From: Helichrysum umbraculigerum
Taxonomy: Eukaryota; Streptophyta; Magnoliopsida; Asterales; Asteraceae
Direction of reading: 5' to 3'
Assembly: GCA_949592205.1 (NCBI GenBank)
Contig: CATIUR010000001.1
Coordinates: 45,587,001 to 45,651,000 of the forward strand
DNA length: 64,000 nt
The first letter of the stretch is position 1. Each line of letters starts with the position of its first letter. Position numbers and translations under genes: made by a program. Of the stretch, positions 47,796-58,616 are shown piece by piece. The notes below the pieces were generated by a model. The model had not been told where the DNA came from and searched no databases. It worked only from the letters and a program-made list of their open reading frames with translations.

Positions 47796-48604
47796 TGTTG
47801 GGTTTTCTATTCCCTAACTAGATTAACATATGCAGCGGAAAAATAACAATTGATCAACTAGGAAACTAAACCCTAAGGACCTTGACTTAATAAACGAAAG
47901 CAATAATACAAAATAAATAGATAAATGAGAAAATACTAACCTTTGAGAAAACCAATTTCTCACGCGCAGACCACCTTGCAGAACCTTAGCGCAGACTCCT
48001 TGCTCGACTTTCCATGCTTTGGATGGCAAGTACCCAAAATAGAATATCTCTAATGCTTCACACCCGTGAACTAAGAGAAATTTGAAATCCTAGGGTCCTG
48101 ACTCTAAGTTGTGTAAACTCTCACAAGGATTAGGAATGAGAAAGAGAGAAAGAACCGAATTAAATTCGGATCTGGGATACCATGAAAGCTTAGAGATGGC
48201 CTCTATTTATAGGGGAAGAGGATGCCCTGGGGTTTGTCATCCAGCCGATGTGGGACAACTGAATTTGTCCTCCAACCACCGGTTGGAGCTTCCAACCGCC
48301 GGTTGGAGCTTCCAACCGTCGGTTGGACTTGATTCCTGCCCAAGTAATGACACGTCTACACCGACTTACAAACCCTAGCCTCCAACCGCCAGTTGAACCT
48401 TCCAACCGCCGGTTGGACTCTGGTTCCAGAATATTCCATTCTCGTTACCAGCCTTATGCCATTTTAATCTTTCATAATTGTTTATATTAATTTCTTTTAG
48501 CTTCTAATTAATTTATCAACTTTGATAAATTCTAAATAATTAACTTACAATATTAATTCTATTATGCCTTCGTAGGACCTATGTGATTCGACCGGATGTA
48601 ACAA
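47796..48604 (-). repeat. LTR-like insert, probably Copia, minus orientation
   Basis: Left edge TGTTGGGTTTTC with CATATGCAGCGGAAAAA nearby, the reverse of a common Copia LTR 3' end. A minus TATA box is at 48204-48211, with a palindromic array upstream of it (48262-48420). CCAAC precedes the left edge, but I could not find its partner on the right, so the right end (about 48604) is a guess. Confidence 0.5.
48262..48420. repeat. CCAACCGCCGGTTGG palindrome array
   Basis: Five copies of the palindrome CCAACCG-C-CGGTTGG or near variants: three about 20 bp apart (48273-48330) and two after a gap (48380-48418). About 60-210 bp upstream of the minus-strand TATA box. Confidence 0.88.
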
Positions 48605-48836
48605 TTCCCGGCACTTTTGTAAAACATCTAAGTCTGTAACTTTCGAAACCTGTAACTCGAAATTGTCTACAATATTTTGAATTCGTGATATCAAATGACA
48701 ATTTCCTTCAATTATTCTACATTGTCGATTTTTACATTGTGATGTTGTATATTACCGCTTTTATATATATACATCTGCTGTAATTATCATTCTGGTACAA
48801 ATTTCTCATGTACCCTTGTTTCTTTCTTGAAGAATC

Positions 48837-49772
48837 ATGCCGCCAAAGAAGAAAAGTTACAGTGACGCCGAAATCAATGCCATCATTTCTAGAGCCGTAG
48901 CCGATGCTTTGGCTGCTCGGAACTCACAACGAACCAGTGATCAAACTGTCGATACCACTCCTGTTGTCAAACCCTGTTCGTACAAAGATTTTCTCAGCTG
49001 CAAACCATTGAGTTTCAAGGGCACGGAAGGTGCCATTGGACTGATCCGATGGATAGAACGTGTTGAATCCGTCTTTAGTCTATGCAATTGCGCTGAAGAC
49101 AGCAAAGTCAAGTTTGCTGCCTACACCTTTCAGGAAGGTGTCCTTACCTGGTGGAACACCTATACGAGTGCCAAAGGAATCGAGACCGCTAATCGATTGC
49201 CCTGGACAGATCTGAAGAAAATGTTAAAGGATGAGTATTGCCCGAACGAAGAACTTCAACGTTTGGAAGAAGAATTCTGGAATCTAAGGGTACAGGGCAC
49301 AGATATCATCAGTTACACCACCAAATTCCAACAGCTTGCCCTCCTCTGCCCATCTATGGTAGATCCGGATGAGAAACGCATCAAGAGGTATATCCGCGGA
49401 CTCCCGGAAAACATCCAAGGGAACATCGCCTCATCCAAACCAACCACCATCCAAAGTGCTATCCGGCTTGCACATGAACTCATGGCGATGATTGTCAGTT
49501 GTGAGGCATCCACCACACCCTCCAACAACAAACGCAAATCCTCTGAGCACCACGATCAACCCGACAAGAAACCCAACACCATCAAAGTTTACAACACCAA
49601 TTCTGAACCCAAATGTGGGTATACTAGGAACAAACCCTGTTGTTCCAAGTGTAACCGCCACCATGATGGTCCGTGTAATACCCCTTGCAACAACTGTAAG
49701 AGGTACGGGCATCTGACAAGGGACTGTCGAGCTCCCAAAACCAACAACAACTCTTCCAGCAGCAACACCAAA
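48837..49772 (+). CDS. Tekay gag
   Basis: 312 residues from MPPKKKSYSDAEINAI, the start usual for this family, to a TAG. The retrotrans_gag core is about residues 60-190 (FKGTEGAIGLIRWIERVESV, YTFQEGVLTWWNTY, YCPNEELQRLEEEFWNL). A CCHC knuckle CNNCKRYGHLTRDC is near 285-298. The frame ends at a TAG that fits CAG to TAG. The next codons would encode the second knuckle, but there the first Cys is Tyr and the His is Asn (YYECGNPGNFRNEC), so it is destroyed. Forms virus-like particles that package the element RNA (family knowledge). Apart from that stop, the frame is fully open. Confidence 0.92.
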
Positions 49773-50296
49773 TAGCCCAAATCCTATTATGAGTGTGGAA
49801 ACCCCGGGAACTTCAGGAATGAGTGCCCAAAACTGAAGAACAACAACGATAGAGGTAGAACTTTCGTACTCAACTCCGGGGACGCCTGTCAAGACCGGAA
49901 TGTGGTCTCAGGTATGTTCCTCCTCAATAACTTATCTGCTTCTGTTCTGTTTGATACTGGTGCCGATAGGAGCTTTATCTCAGAAGAATTTTACCCATTG
50001 CTTGACATCACCCCTGTTGCTCTAGATGTTAAGTACACTGTAGAACTAGCGAACGGTTAGAAACTAATAGTGTAATACCTAATTGCACTCTAAACCTCGC
50101 TAATGAACTCTTTTCAATCGATCTCATGCCCGTCAAGATTGGAAGTTTCGACGTCATCATAGGTATGAACTGGTTGTCCAAACATTGAGCCGAAATCATT
50201 TGTTATGACAAAGTCATTCGCATCCCTCTCGTCGCTGGTAAAACCCTCATCATACAAGGGGAGACCGGTGGGACGAGACTAAACATCATATCTTGC
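49773..50296 (+). pseudogene. Tekay aspartic protease
   Basis: Continuation of the polyprotein after the gag stop. It has the active-site motif VLFDTGADRSFIS near 49948-49986 and, after further breaks, the distal motif IIGMNWLSKH near 50157-50186. Breaks seen: TAG after ELANG (about 50058), a frameshift shortly after it, and TGA after WLSKH (about 50187), which fits CGA to TGA in a position that is normally Arg. The fold is recognisable but the gene is dead. It connects to the reverse transcriptase frame through IIQGETGG. Confidence 0.82.
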
Positions 50297-51619
50297 TTGA
50301 AAACTCGTAAGTTTCTGAGAAAAGGTTATCCGGCAATCCTCGCGCACATCTTGGAGAAAAAGTCGGAGGAGAAGCGACTTGAGGATGTGCCCATCGTTCG
50401 AGACTTTCCAGAAGTCTTTCCCGAAGAACTACCTGGTCTACCACCGCCAAGACAGGTTGAGTTCTCAATCGATCTAGTGCCAGGTGCTGCACCTGTGGCC
50501 CGAGCACCATACCGCTTAGCCCCATCCGAACTTCAGGAGTTGTCCAACCAATTACAGGAACTCCTGGAAAGAGGATTCATTAGACTGAGTTCTTCACCTT
50601 GGGGAGCTCCGGTCTTATTTGTGAAAAAGAAAGACGGTTCATTCAGAATGTGTATCGACTACCGAGAGTTGAACAAGTTGACCGTCAAGAACCGATATCC
50701 ACTTCCTCGTATTGATGACCTGTTTGACCAACTCCAAGGGTCGAGTTTTTATTCAAAGATCGATCTCCGGTCAGGTTATCACCAACTACGTGTTCGCGAC
50801 ACCGATATTCTGAAAACTGCCTTCAGAACCCGTTATGGGCATTACGAATTCCAGGTGATGCCATTCGGTCTAACCAACGCACCGGCTGTGTTCATGGACC
50901 TTATGAATCAGGTGTGCAAACCATATCTCGACAAGTTTGTCATTGTCTTCATCGACGACATTCTCATTTACTCGCGCAACGAACAAGAACACGCGCAACA
51001 CCTTCAAACCATTCTAGAGCTACTTAGACACGAAGAGCTGTACGCTAAATTCTCTAAGTGTGAGTTCTGGATGCAAACCGTCCAATTCCTTGGTCACGTT
51101 ATCGATAGTCAAGGAATTCATGTTGATCCGTCAAAAATCGAGGCTATCAAGTGCTGGCAAGCACCAACCACTCCAACTGAAGTACGAAAATTCCTAGGAC
51201 TTGCTGCGTACTATCGGCGATTCATTGAAAACTTCTCGAAAATAGCCCAACCACTCACAACACTGACTCAGAAAGACAAAAAGTTCGATTGGACTGATAA
51301 ACAAGAGTCAGCATTTCAACTTCTGAAACAAAAGCTTTGCAGTGCTCCTATTCTATCATTACCCGAAGGCACCGATGACTTCGTGGTATACTGCGATGCT
51401 TCCCACCAAGGTCTCATTGCTTACGCCTCATGACAGCTGAAAACTCACGAAAAGAACTACACCACTCATGACCTCGAACTTGGAGTTGTCGTCTTTGCGC
51501 TCAAAATCTGGCGACATTATCTTTATGGCACTAAGTGCACAATCTTCACCGACCACAAAAGTCTCCAGCACATATTCGATCAGAAATATCTCAACATGAG
51601 GTAACGTCGATGGGTCGAG
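50297..51619 (+). pseudogene. Tekay reverse transcriptase and RNase H
   Basis: An open frame of 378 residues (50297-51430), then a TGA and a continuing frame. The reverse transcriptase has the linker LPGLPPPRQVEFSIDLVPG, the palm Asp in YSKIDLRSGYHQLR, the PFGLTNAPAVF motif and the active site FIDDILIYS; all catalytic Asp are kept. RNase H begins with VVYCDASHQG. The TGA at 51431-51433 stands where Arg is standard (CGA to TGA), and a TAA at 51602-51604 where Gln is standard (CAA to TAA). Apart from those the region has no frameshift. This is the best-preserved part of the element and places it in the chromovirus branch. Confidence 0.92.
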
Positions 51620-52735
51620 TTGCTTACCGATTACGATTGCGAAATCAAATACCATCCAGGAAAGGCAAACGTTGTTGCCGATGCCCTCAGTCGAAAAGAA
51701 CGATCGAAACCACTTCGAGTCCGAGCCCTCAGTATGACTGTTCATAACGATCTAAACATTCAGATTCTCGCTGCTCAACTCGAAGCCTTGAAAACCGATA
51801 ACATCAAAAACGAAGCCTTGCGAGGCATGGATAAACAATTCGAAATCAAACCTAACGGAGTTAGGTACTTCTCTAATCGAATCTGGTTGCCTAGTTTTGG
51901 GAACCTGCGAGACTTAGTGATGGATGAAGCTCACAAGTCCAAATATTCTATCCATCCAGGATCCGATAAAATGTATCACAGTATCAAGGAGTTCTATCGG
52001 TGGCTGAACATGAAAGCTGAAATCGCCACGTATGTCAGCAAGTGTCTTACTTGCTCAAAAGTCAATGCCGAATATCAAAAACCTTCCGGTTTACTCCAAC
52101 AACCCGAAATTCCTGAATGGAAATGGGAACAAATCTCAATGGACTTCATAACCAAACTATCAAAGTCATCGAGCGGTTGCGATACCATTTGGGTGATCGT
52201 CGATCGTCTCACGAAATCTGCTCATTTCCTTGCGATCAAGGAAACTGACAAAATGGAATGCCTTACTCGAATCTATCTGAAGAAAATCATAACCCGTCAC
52301 GGTGTTCCAATCTCGATTATCTCCGATAGGGATAGTCGCTTCACATCTCACTTCTGGCAATCACTTCATAAATCATTGGGTACTCGTTTGGATATGAGTA
52401 CAGCATATCATCCTCAAACCGACGGCCAAAGTGAGCGAACTATTCAAACACTGGAAGGCATGCTACGAGCTTACGTAGTTGACTTCGGTGTAAACTGGGA
52501 AAAACATCTACCATTGTGCGAGTTTTCGTACAACAACAGTTATCACACCAGCATTAAGGCTGCACCTTTCGAGGCACTGTACGGATGTAAGTGCCGATCA
52601 GCGATTTGTTGGACCGAAGTGAGAGATAGACAACTCACTGGTCCTGAACTCATAAACGAAACCACCAAAAAGATCTTCGAAATTCGAAACAACTCGAAGC
52701 CGCACGTGATCGTCAGAAAAGTTATGCTGACGTGA
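51620..52735 (+). pseudogene. Tekay RNase H end and integrase
   Basis: 371 open residues. The first ~30 end RNase H (YHPGKANVVADALSR). The integrase follows: a HHCC zinc-binding part (HKSKYSIHPGSDKMYH, then CLTCSKVNAEYQ), the catalytic core with Asp in SMDFITKL, Asp in IISDRDSRFTS and Glu in GQSERTIQTLEGML, giving an intact D,D,E. The frame is lost near 52685, where the reading shifts into the downstream frame that encodes the integrase tail. So the core is intact but the chain is interrupted before its C-terminal part. Confidence 0.9.
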
Positions 52736-53205
52736 GACGCAAACCACTCAAGTTCCAGGTTGGGGACCGAGTACTCTTGAAAGTATCTCCTTGGAAAGGC
52801 GTAATCCGATTCGGTAAACGCGAAAAGTTAAATCCCAAGTACATTGGACCATTTGAGATCCACGAGAGGATTGGTCCAGTGGCGTATCGATTGCAACTGC
52901 CACCCGAGCTCAGCAGCGTGCACCCCACTTTTCACATTTCTAACTTGAAGAAATTCCTGTCTGATGAGACACTTATTATTCCACTCGATGAAATTCGTAT
53001 TGACGATAAGCTTCACTTCGTTGAAGAACCCGCTGAAATCATGGACCGTGAGGTCAAACAGCTTAAACAAAGTCGTATCCCCATCGTCAAAGTCAGGTGG
53101 AATTCGCGACGTGGTCCGGAATTCACTTGGGAACGGGAAGACCAGATGCGACTCAAGTATCCTCAGTTATTCGCTGACGTTACCTCAAACACGACTTCAA
53201 ACTAA
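52732..53205 (+). CDS. Tekay integrase C-terminal region with chromodomain
   Basis: 157 residues in the frame after the shift near 52685; the upstream residues of this frame (AARDRQKSYAD) show that it is one protein with the integrase. It has the GPY/F module (NPKYIGPFEIHERIGPVAYR, HPTFHISNLKKF) and then a chromodomain of about 50 residues: EIMDREVKQLKQSRIPIVKV, followed by the aromatic W in KVRWN and EFTWE. Chromodomains on gypsy integrases direct insertion to particular chromatin (family knowledge). It ends at a TAA about 30 bp before the 3' LTR, as expected. The given Met is not a real start. Confidence 0.9.
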   Translation: MRRKPLKFQVGDRVLLKVSPWKGVIRFGKREKLNPKYIGPFEIHERIGPVAYRLQLPPELSSVHPTFHISNLKKFLSDETLIIPLDEIRIDDKLHFVEEPAEIMDREVKQLKQSRIPIVKVRWNSRRGPEFTWEREDQMRLKYPQLFADVTSNTTSN

Positions 53206-53227
53206 ATTTCGGACGAAATTTTTCTAA

Positions 53228-53238
53228 CGGGGGGAGAA
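53228..53238 (+). other. Polypurine tract of the Tekay element
   Basis: GGGGGGAGAA ends at the 3' LTR start (TGTGACAC at 53239), the expected plus-strand primer. Confidence 0.88.
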
Positions 53239-54324
53239 TGTGACACCCGTCAAATTAGGACTAGTAATTAGTGCCTAATCACTTGCTAATACATGTAATT
53301 AGTTCTATGTTAGGCTAATTAATGTATCAATATATATATTGTTGAATATATACAATTACGCGATTTGGCTAAATCGTGCACGTTTCAATCGAATGTAATT
53401 CGGTTCAATTAATACGGACGTTGGTGAACAATTTTATTAAATAATATAATATTATTTAATAACACAATTATATCAAAAATATTATTTTGATAATATTTCG
53501 TATCAATTTCATATCGTATAAATAACGTCTACGCGATTAAAATATTAAATGCGCAATCAATCAAGACAAAGTTAAGTTATATTTATAACTCAAATATAAA
53601 GTACTTGATGAAATACTTCAACCAAAAATATCGAGTAATTATTCATATTTTAAAACGTATATCTTAAACGCGTGTAAAATAATTATTCAACGTTTAAATG
53701 ACCGGGAAAACGAACACCGCACGGAGCGCAAATACAGGGGATTAAAATTTGGAGAGGCCACACTATGGTGACTTCCCCAAATCGGCTCCACCACCTCCCC
53801 ACCTCTCATTTCCTTTTCATTTTCAAACACAAAACACACACGTACTCTATCTCTCTTTCTTTTTCTTTCATCAACTCCACCACCACACCATCACCTTTAA
53901 TCACCCAAATAACACCACAAAACACCCTTATCTCACCTAGCTCATTTGGAGAAAAAGAACCACGACATCACGATCTACATTCCTATCTTTTCGGTTTCGT
54001 CTCGCGTTAACTTGTAAGATTCCCGACACTTTCGAAAACTTTTAGATTTTCGATTTATTTTACTTGTATGTTGTTCCTCTAGCTTTGTAGTGTCCAAATA
54101 TATGTTTGAAGCTTGCTTTCGGAACATTGTCGAAAAATGTCGGTTTTGGTCATTTTGTGAAAACGACGCCTAGAACGACTCTCGACACAAAGTAATAGTT
54201 TTTATTAGCTTAGTGAACCAAAATATGGGTTGGGTGAAAGAATCAAACCAAGTGGTGGTTGTTAAACACGTTTTCGACAAATCTAGAAATCAACCAAGGT
54301 AAGTATTGCACAGCCAGATCCAGT

Positions 54325-54477
54325 GTAGCGTCACTTCTTTAAGTGACGCATTAAGTGTCGCCAAAAGCCCTAATTTTGTGTCACTTGCCTAAGTGCCGCT
54401 AAAAACCCTCTTTTTGCGTCACTTGCCTAAGTGTCGCAAATTCAATACCCGACACTTGTATCCGACACTTGCCTAAG
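54325..54477 (+). repeat. CTTGCCTAAGTGTCGC inverted-repeat array (left half)
   Basis: Units of GTGTCACTTGCCTAAGTGCCGC and variants with GCGACACTT and AAGTGTCGC arms. It resumes at 56294-56480 after the solo LTR, so the insertion landed inside the array. Confidence 0.8.
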
Positions 54478-56288
54478 TGTAACATCCCCAAATCGGGCCT
54501 AGAAGAAAAAGGTATTTTCTTTAAATTATTTATGCGATTTAAAATTTTTATCTGTGTTCGATTTTAAATTTAATAGGTAAATGAGCCTCAGGAAATATTG
54601 TGACTATTGAAATGTTAGCTGTTTTAGATAATTTTAGGTGACGGTAAAATAAAATAATTTTCTCGCATTTAAAATCGAGGTTCCAGACAATAGGTCAAAG
54701 AAGAGTATAATATTACACTGTAAAATATTGTGAGTCGGTTCTAATAATAGAGATAGGCCGACCCTTTTTGCCCTCTATTGTGTTCTTCATCTAACTCTCA
54801 AAAAGAAACTCTCTTCCTCACAAATTCTTGAATACCAAATTGTTAGTGAAAAGATTAAAACAGATTGGAGCTGAAATCCCAAGTTATCATCATCATCATT
54901 CTAATCATCTTCTTCCTTAATAGTTGTGAGTAAGTTCTTGTTTAATCTAAATGAATGAATTAGGTTATATGTGAATTTAGTTGAATTATATGGATTTGAT
55001 GCTTGAATATTTGTTGTATGATACTATTAGATGATATTGGAAGTTTGTGTAACCCTTGGAATAACTCGAATCTGAGTTTGATGATGATATTGTGGTAAAA
55101 ATGGAGTTAGGGTTCGTGTAGGTTGGTGCAGGTGATTTTGGGCATGCGAACGCGATCCCACCACCTTGAGCTGGATCGCGTTACATAGTTATAAACTGAA
55201 ATTTTTCGCATTTTCTTGTGAACGCGATCCTGACCCATTAACCGGATCGCGTTGCTCAGTGTTATTTGGTAACCGAAAGTTTTCTTCTTAGGAACGCGAT
55301 CCCACCACCTTTAGCTGGATCGCGTTTGTCCTTGTAATTTTGAAGAATTTGATATTTTATGAACTTATATGAATCTAACACTTATATTGTTTAGTTATCG
55401 ATATTTCTTGATTATCAATGTATGTAATTAAGTATAGTCATAATTAAATTTTGAGACAAGTTATTAACTTGTGTTTTTATTGTGTTTACAGAGACACCGA
55501 AGACTCAATAAAATAAGACTTTTGAGTTTGGAGACCGAAACTGACAGGTGAGTGGACTGCTTCTCACAATTTAATCTTGGTGTTAACATTTAGTTGCATC
55601 AATTTTAAGTTGCTTGTAATGACGGATTTATCGTTGCATTAATGATAGGATTATTGATTAAACTTGTGGTTTGATGGATGGATTGATTTCTTGTGAATAA
55701 TTCCATGATAGGTTGGAATGATGGAGGTCAATTTTGGGTTTAGTTGCTATAGGTTAATCCTTATGGGTCGGATGAACATTCGTTGTGAATTAACCCATAT
55801 TGGTTAAAGATAGCAATAAACTATCGGTAAAAATCTCTGTATTGGCCTGCAGTTGATTATTAAGTGTTCTTGGAGTGCCACCGCGGACTGAGGGTATCTC
55901 AAGAACCACCGATCCTCTGTTTGATTGTTTATTTAGATGATTGTTGTGAATTGATTGTTATACTAAGTTAGATTGTTAGACTTAGTTTACTCACTTAGCT
56001 TCGTGCTAATTCCCCACAATACTCTTGCAGGTTAACTTTTGGGTTGTTTGGGACGTGTTGATGGTTTGAAGAAATGTTTGCCAAGTTGAACTCTGATCGT
56101 TTTGTTATTACTTTGTTTTGTTAAATAACACCCAGTCGATAATTATCGTTGTAACTATATCTAAATTTTAGAACATATGTAATGTTTTGGTTGGTGATAT
56201 CGTGACATCTATGTATATATTATATATGGGATTTGCGCTTCCGAATTAAAAAAAAAAAAATTTGTGTCTTAAATCGTGGGGTGTTATA
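54478..56288 (+). mobile_element. Solo LTR of a TGTAACA..TGTTATA gypsy-like family
   Basis: 1811 bp, TGTAACATCCCC to GGGGTGTTATA, with perfect CTAAG duplications (54473-54477 and 56289-56293). Three copies of a GAACGCGATCC..GGATCGCGTT unit lie at about 55148-55330. Same family as 39595-41622. No coding region. Confidence 0.92.
55148..55330 (+). repeat. Three GAACGCGATCC..GGATCGCGTT hairpin units
   Basis: Each unit is AACGCGATCC, a 12-14 bp spacer (CACCACCTTGAGCT type), then GGATCGCGTT, spaced about 75-80 bp apart. Arms are perfectly complementary over 10 bp. Confidence 0.9.
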
Positions 56289-57672
56289 CTAAGTGTCACC
56301 CCGAAATCGATTTGCAATCTACCCGACACTTACACCGACACTCATATTCGACACTTGCCTAAGTGTCGCTCCTTATGCGTCACTTCCTCAAGTGACGCCA
56401 ATAATTCAGAACTTATCATTTTATGCGACACTTCCTGAGTGTCGCCAGGAGCCATCAAGTGTCACTATAAGTGACGCTAAAAACAAAATGTTTACAAACT
56501 ATTTTTATACTAAGTGTTGAACTTGTATAACCTCAAACCTTTATACGATACGACTTCTAAAACACATTGGAACATACTTTTGAGTATAACACTTCGAAAT
56601 CAAAATAATAATGTTGAGATTATTATTACAAACAATCACCAACGGGCCGTACACGTTTTCAAAACTCAATCAAATCAACCAAATCGTAGTCATTTGGACA
56701 AGTTAATCAACCAAATCGTAGTCATTTGGACATTCTAGATGGACGAACAACTACAAAGGTGATCTTTATAGATACCTACTCTTGTTAATAACCATCGCGT
56801 GTCGTGGACACCCTCAGGTTACAAGTCTTCGGACATCACTACTCGGCTAATCAACTCAAGTTTATTAAGTTAAACTCTCAAGACTCAGTTGAGTCTCATA
56901 GCCCCTATTTTACTGTTTTCATCAGGGGTGTGATACATTGCTCGATTTATTTACATGTGAACGCAAGTACAATAAAAATCAAATACTACATGAGTTGTTT
57001 TCAACTAATCAATTTAAAGTCCTCCACAAACATAGTTTGGTAATACATCTGTAGCGTGAATGTTAGTATATGAAATCATATAGGATTGACAATCCTCGTC
57101 CGGGTTAGCAAGCACTAACTGGTCAAACGGACGTATTAGCATTTGGGTAGACGAGTGTGGATTAGGCACTCGTAGGAGGCACCTCGATCGGAATTCCTTA
57201 AATGTGGACCCGACCCTCAAGTTAAGCTCAGACTATGTGCTCATGGCTGTATAACTTTTATTTTGCTTAATTGCAATTTAAATTCAATTAAATCTTGCGG
57301 TTCATACTATATGTTTTGACATACAAACCTGTGAGCTCACCAGCTTTTAGTTGACCATTTTAGCATGTATCACAGGTACTCAGCAGTAGGTTGGACTGTC
57401 CAATCAGGATACTTTAGCTTGTGACAGCATACAAACATTCAGAGATTTAGCTGCATTATTATATTTTGTATAAATTAATTATGTATGTAAATCTCTCAAT
57501 TTCAAACCTAGCTATTGCAAGCTATATTTTGATGTAAACTTTTGTTTAATCAATACAAATATAAAACGACGCATATAGTGGTCGTTCATTATATCTTTGT
57601 GCTGTGATTATTGATTAGTCGCGCCCCGACCCGATTCGCTTCCGCATCATAAATAGGGGGTGCGACATGTTG

Positions 57673-58616
57673 AGCCTAAACCTTTCATTTCATAAAAACC
57701 CTCATTTCTAAAACCCACTTTCCCAAAATTCCTAAAAGCTTATCTCGGAATTTTTAAGGTTATGAAAAACGCCTTTTAGAATATCCTTTTCACTTGATTC
57801 AACATTCCGCTTTCTCGAAATCACCTCTCTCACAAAGTTACCAAAGTCATATATGAATGAGAGAGAAAACATGGTGCGAAAAATTGGCACACCACGAAAA
57901 CTCAAGATTGTCACGAATGAAGAAGTTAAGATAGAAAGGATTTCTAAGGGAGCTAAAAAAAAAAAAATAATAATCCCTTAGAAATTCTTTGGTAGAGAAA
58001 TTCTCAAGAAGAAAAATAGTTGGTCTAAGAATAAAGCTAAGTGCTTTCAGTTCCAATAAAAGCAAAAATAGCTATCTAGTTCCGTTTCCGTATATGTACT
58101 ATTCTAAATAAAGTTTTTCATGATTTTTAGAAGTTCTAAGGTAATGCTAAACCCTTACAACCAAAACAAACCATTATCCATACCCTTTCACCCTCACCAA
58201 ACATTACAACCCTCATGAATGTCTTGGGATAATTAGCACCGTCCTCACTTAAGTGGTGGAGATCCGATTCTCGATCAAGCCTATGACGATGAGTGTTGCA
58301 TGACTGGCTTTTGAGCGATTTCATTTGTTCTAGAATGTTAGGGAACCCGATACACTTTGAGTGAATTGAGTGACCTCCTTGTGAGGAATCGCCCGGTCAT
58401 GTATACTCCAAGATCGCGAGAGTTGGAAGTATTCCTAAGAAAGTCATTCCTTGTTTCTAGGACGATTGTCTTATTATTCCTTATTTTCTATTATGGTTTG
58501 CTGATATATGGGATGATTGCTCCTAAGGACCTTAGAATTCACCAAATCTGCTTAAAATCATTTTCATAAAAACTGAGTTTTGCTTGAGGACAAGCAATGT
58601 CTAAGTGTGGGATATT
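57673..58616 (+). other. 3' internal region of a second family B gypsy element
   Basis: 58217-58420 is very similar to 6904-7090, and 58581-58616 has the TTGCTTGAGGACAAGCAA..CTAAGTGTGGGA polypurine region before the LTR. No credible gene. 57673-58200 is less certain; before the Tekay insertion it directly adjoined the Ulp1-like gene start at 38597. Confidence 0.6.

Larger units (their letters stand above)
38684..57667 (+). mobile_element. Tekay-type chromovirus (Ty3/gypsy) with nested insertions
   Basis: 18,984 bp from TGTGACACCC to GTGCGACA, flanked by TGTTG on both sides (38679-38683 and 57668-57672). Order: 5' LTR, initiator tRNA-Met primer site, leader ORF, gag, protease, reverse transcriptase, RNase H, integrase with a C-terminal chromodomain, polypurine tract, 3' LTR. 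Three solo LTRs and one further LTR-like insert lie inside. Removing the solo LTRs and their target duplications leaves LTRs of 2583 and 2613 bp, which supports the model. Several nonsense codons and frameshifts inactivate it. Confidence 0.93.
53239..57667 (+). repeat. Tekay 3' LTR, interrupted by one solo LTR
   Basis: TGTGACACCCGTC to GGGTGCGACA. Own sequence 53239-54477 and 56294-57667 (2613 bp). It contains AAGTGTCGC/GCGACACTT repeats on both sides of the insert (54325-54480, 56289-56480). Confidence 0.9.

Noticed and set aside
47791..47800. CCAAC as a target duplication for the LTR-like insert at 47796
   Set aside because: No matching CCAAC follows a CA end between 48430 and 48640, so the insert boundary stays open.
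49431..49892. Minus-strand 153-residue ORF opposite gag
   Set aside because: Antisense shadow of the Tekay gag frame, without recognisable domain.
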